Both the position numbers and the translations under genes were made by a program. The notes under the pieces were generated by a model that made no database searches, had not been told where the DNA came from, and saw only the letters and a list, made by a program, of their open reading frames with translations. Shown piece after piece: positions 32,831 to 33,567 of a stretch of 33,567 nucleotides of DNA (position 1 is the stretch's first letter; every line of letters starts with the position of its first letter). Location of the stretch: the NCBI GenBank assembly GCA_944359725.1, contig CALVSY010000016.1, positions 1-33,567 of the forward strand. Reading direction: 5' to 3'. Source of the stretch: an uncultured Bacilli bacterium (GTDB lineage Bacteria; Bacillota_I; Bacilli_A; RF39; UBA660).

Positions 32831-33567
32831 ATGGCTAAGAAAGAAATTAGAACAGATCTTTGGGTGTATGATTTGTTAAAGGATGCAAATATTAAAATAG
32901 ATCCACAAGGTTGTAATATAAAAGAAATAGATGAAGCATTAAAAACTGCTTCAAAAAAAGGAACTGGTAATTGTGGTTATCCAGAATATTGTGGCGTTGT
33001 TAAAGATTTTGTAATTGTAATTGAAGATAAACCAACGAATGATAAGCAAGCAAAGTATAATGATAATGGGATTCTTGATATGCAGGTATCATCAATTATG
33101 GATTATGCTCTAAATGGTGCATACTTTTATGCTAAACATATATTAGAAAATACTAATTATAAAAAAGCAATCGCCTTTGGTATTAGTGGTGATGAAAAGC
33201 ATCATGTTATAAAGCCTATCTATTTAGATGGCAGAGAATATTTTATGGATTTACCAGAGGTTGAGAGTTTTATATCATTTAATGAAAATAATATTGATGA
33301 ATATTATATTAGAGAAATACTAAAGGAAGACACTGATGAGGAAAAAACAACTGCTGAAATTTTGAAAGATGCAAAAGAATTGCATGAATATTTAAGAAAT
33401 TATGGTAATTTAAGTGATAAAGACAAACCATTAGTTGTTAGTGGAATCTTACTTGCACTTAAAGAAATAGAATATAAAAACTTTTCTATTGATGATTTAA
33501 TAGGAGATAAGTTTAAAACTGATGGTTCTAAAATATATGCTGCTATTGAAGATAATTTAAAAAGATC
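32831..33567 (+). CDS. Fused restriction-methyltransferase, N-terminal part (incomplete at window edge)
   Basis: The frame is open from ATG 32831 to the last base (245 codons, no stop). AGGAGG lies at 32817-32822. The N-terminal 170 residues resemble the nuclease domain of type I/IIG enzymes: GYPEYCGVVKDFVIVIEDK provides Asp59 and Glu65-x-Lys67 of a PD-(D/E)XK site, followed by a helical region. From about residue 205 KPLVVSGILLALKE matches the helical start of the N6-adenine methyltransferase part. I expect the SAM-binding and NPPY motifs beyond the edge, giving a type IIG or a methylase-linked restriction subunit. It lies 17 bases after the AbiEii gene. Confidence 0.65.
   Translation, partial: MAKKEIRTDLWVYDLLKDANIKIDPQGCNIKEIDEALKTASKKGTGNCGYPEYCGVVKDFVIVIEDKPTNDKQAKYNDNGILDMQVSSIMDYALNGAYFYAKHILENTNYKKAIAFGISGDEKHHVIKPIYLDGREYFMDLPEVESFISFNENNIDEYYIREILKEDTDEEKTTAEILKDAKELHEYLRNYGNLSDKDKPLVVSGILLALKEIEYKNFSIDDLIGDKFKTDGSKIYAAIEDNLKR

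Noticed and set aside
1..33567. tRNA, rRNA, CRISPR arrays and transposase genes
   Set aside because: I looked for cloverleaf-like segments, rRNA-like sequence, regularly spaced repeats and DDE or HUH motifs and found none I could support.

Overview
The window is an AT-rich stretch of a low-GC Gram-positive (Bacillota) genome. TGA is used as a normal stop (for example at 6895-6897) and TGG for Trp, so the code is the standard bacterial one and not the mycoplasma one. Shine-Dalgarno sites are mostly AGGAGG or the variant GGTGAT, and several start codons are TTG or GTG. The DUF285/BspA-type surface protein, CarD, the Bce detoxification module and the VanZ protein together suggest an uncultured gut member of the Bacilli (Erysipelotrichales/RF39-like). 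That placement is an inference, not a proof. Every confident protein gene is on the + strand.

Layout: (i) 56-2599, a surface protein with about 20 DUF285 repeats. (ii) 2663-4813, a U32/RlhA-like RNA hydroxylation protein. (iii) 4900-10641, a four-gene phosphorelay: an Hpt protein, a receiver protein with a degenerate HD-GYP output, and two paralogous hybrid histidine kinases, one with a damaged ATP site. (iv) 10680-13949, a lipoprotein, a MacB-like ABC exporter fused to its ATPase, and an ASCH protein. (v) 14025-15419, pyruvate kinase. (vi) About 15480-15780, an apparent type I toxin-antitoxin locus: a 26-residue hydrophobic peptide with a structured leader, a shared bidirectional terminator and a convergent antisense RNA with its own strong promoter. 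(vii) 15863-17732, a self-regulated GntR/ABC operon. (viii) 17845-18538, a CarD-like protein overlapping a 70-residue protein that looks like a free RNA polymerase alpha C-terminal domain. (ix) 18606-23281, a complete BceRS-BceAB-type antimicrobial peptide sensing and detoxification module with a BceR-like operator and an extra 32-residue membrane peptide. (x) 23308-24399, a VanZ-RDD membrane protein.

From 24400 the content becomes accessory. There is a frameshifted gene remnant, two small orphan genes, and a penicillin-binding protein that stops before its KTG motif exactly at an 11-bp inverted repeat (27269-27299). After that junction comes a defence island that runs off the right edge: a 1247-residue nuclease-STAND NTPase fusion (Avs-like), an AbiEi/AbiEii type IV toxin-antitoxin pair with an operator over its promoter, and the first 245 residues of a fused restriction-methyltransferase 17 bases behind the toxin gene.

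The most interesting candidates are the type I toxin-antitoxin locus, the CarD/alpha-CTD pair, the phosphorelay built partly from catalytically dead domains, and the island-truncated penicillin-binding protein next to the STAND protein. No tRNA, rRNA, CRISPR array or transposase was seen.
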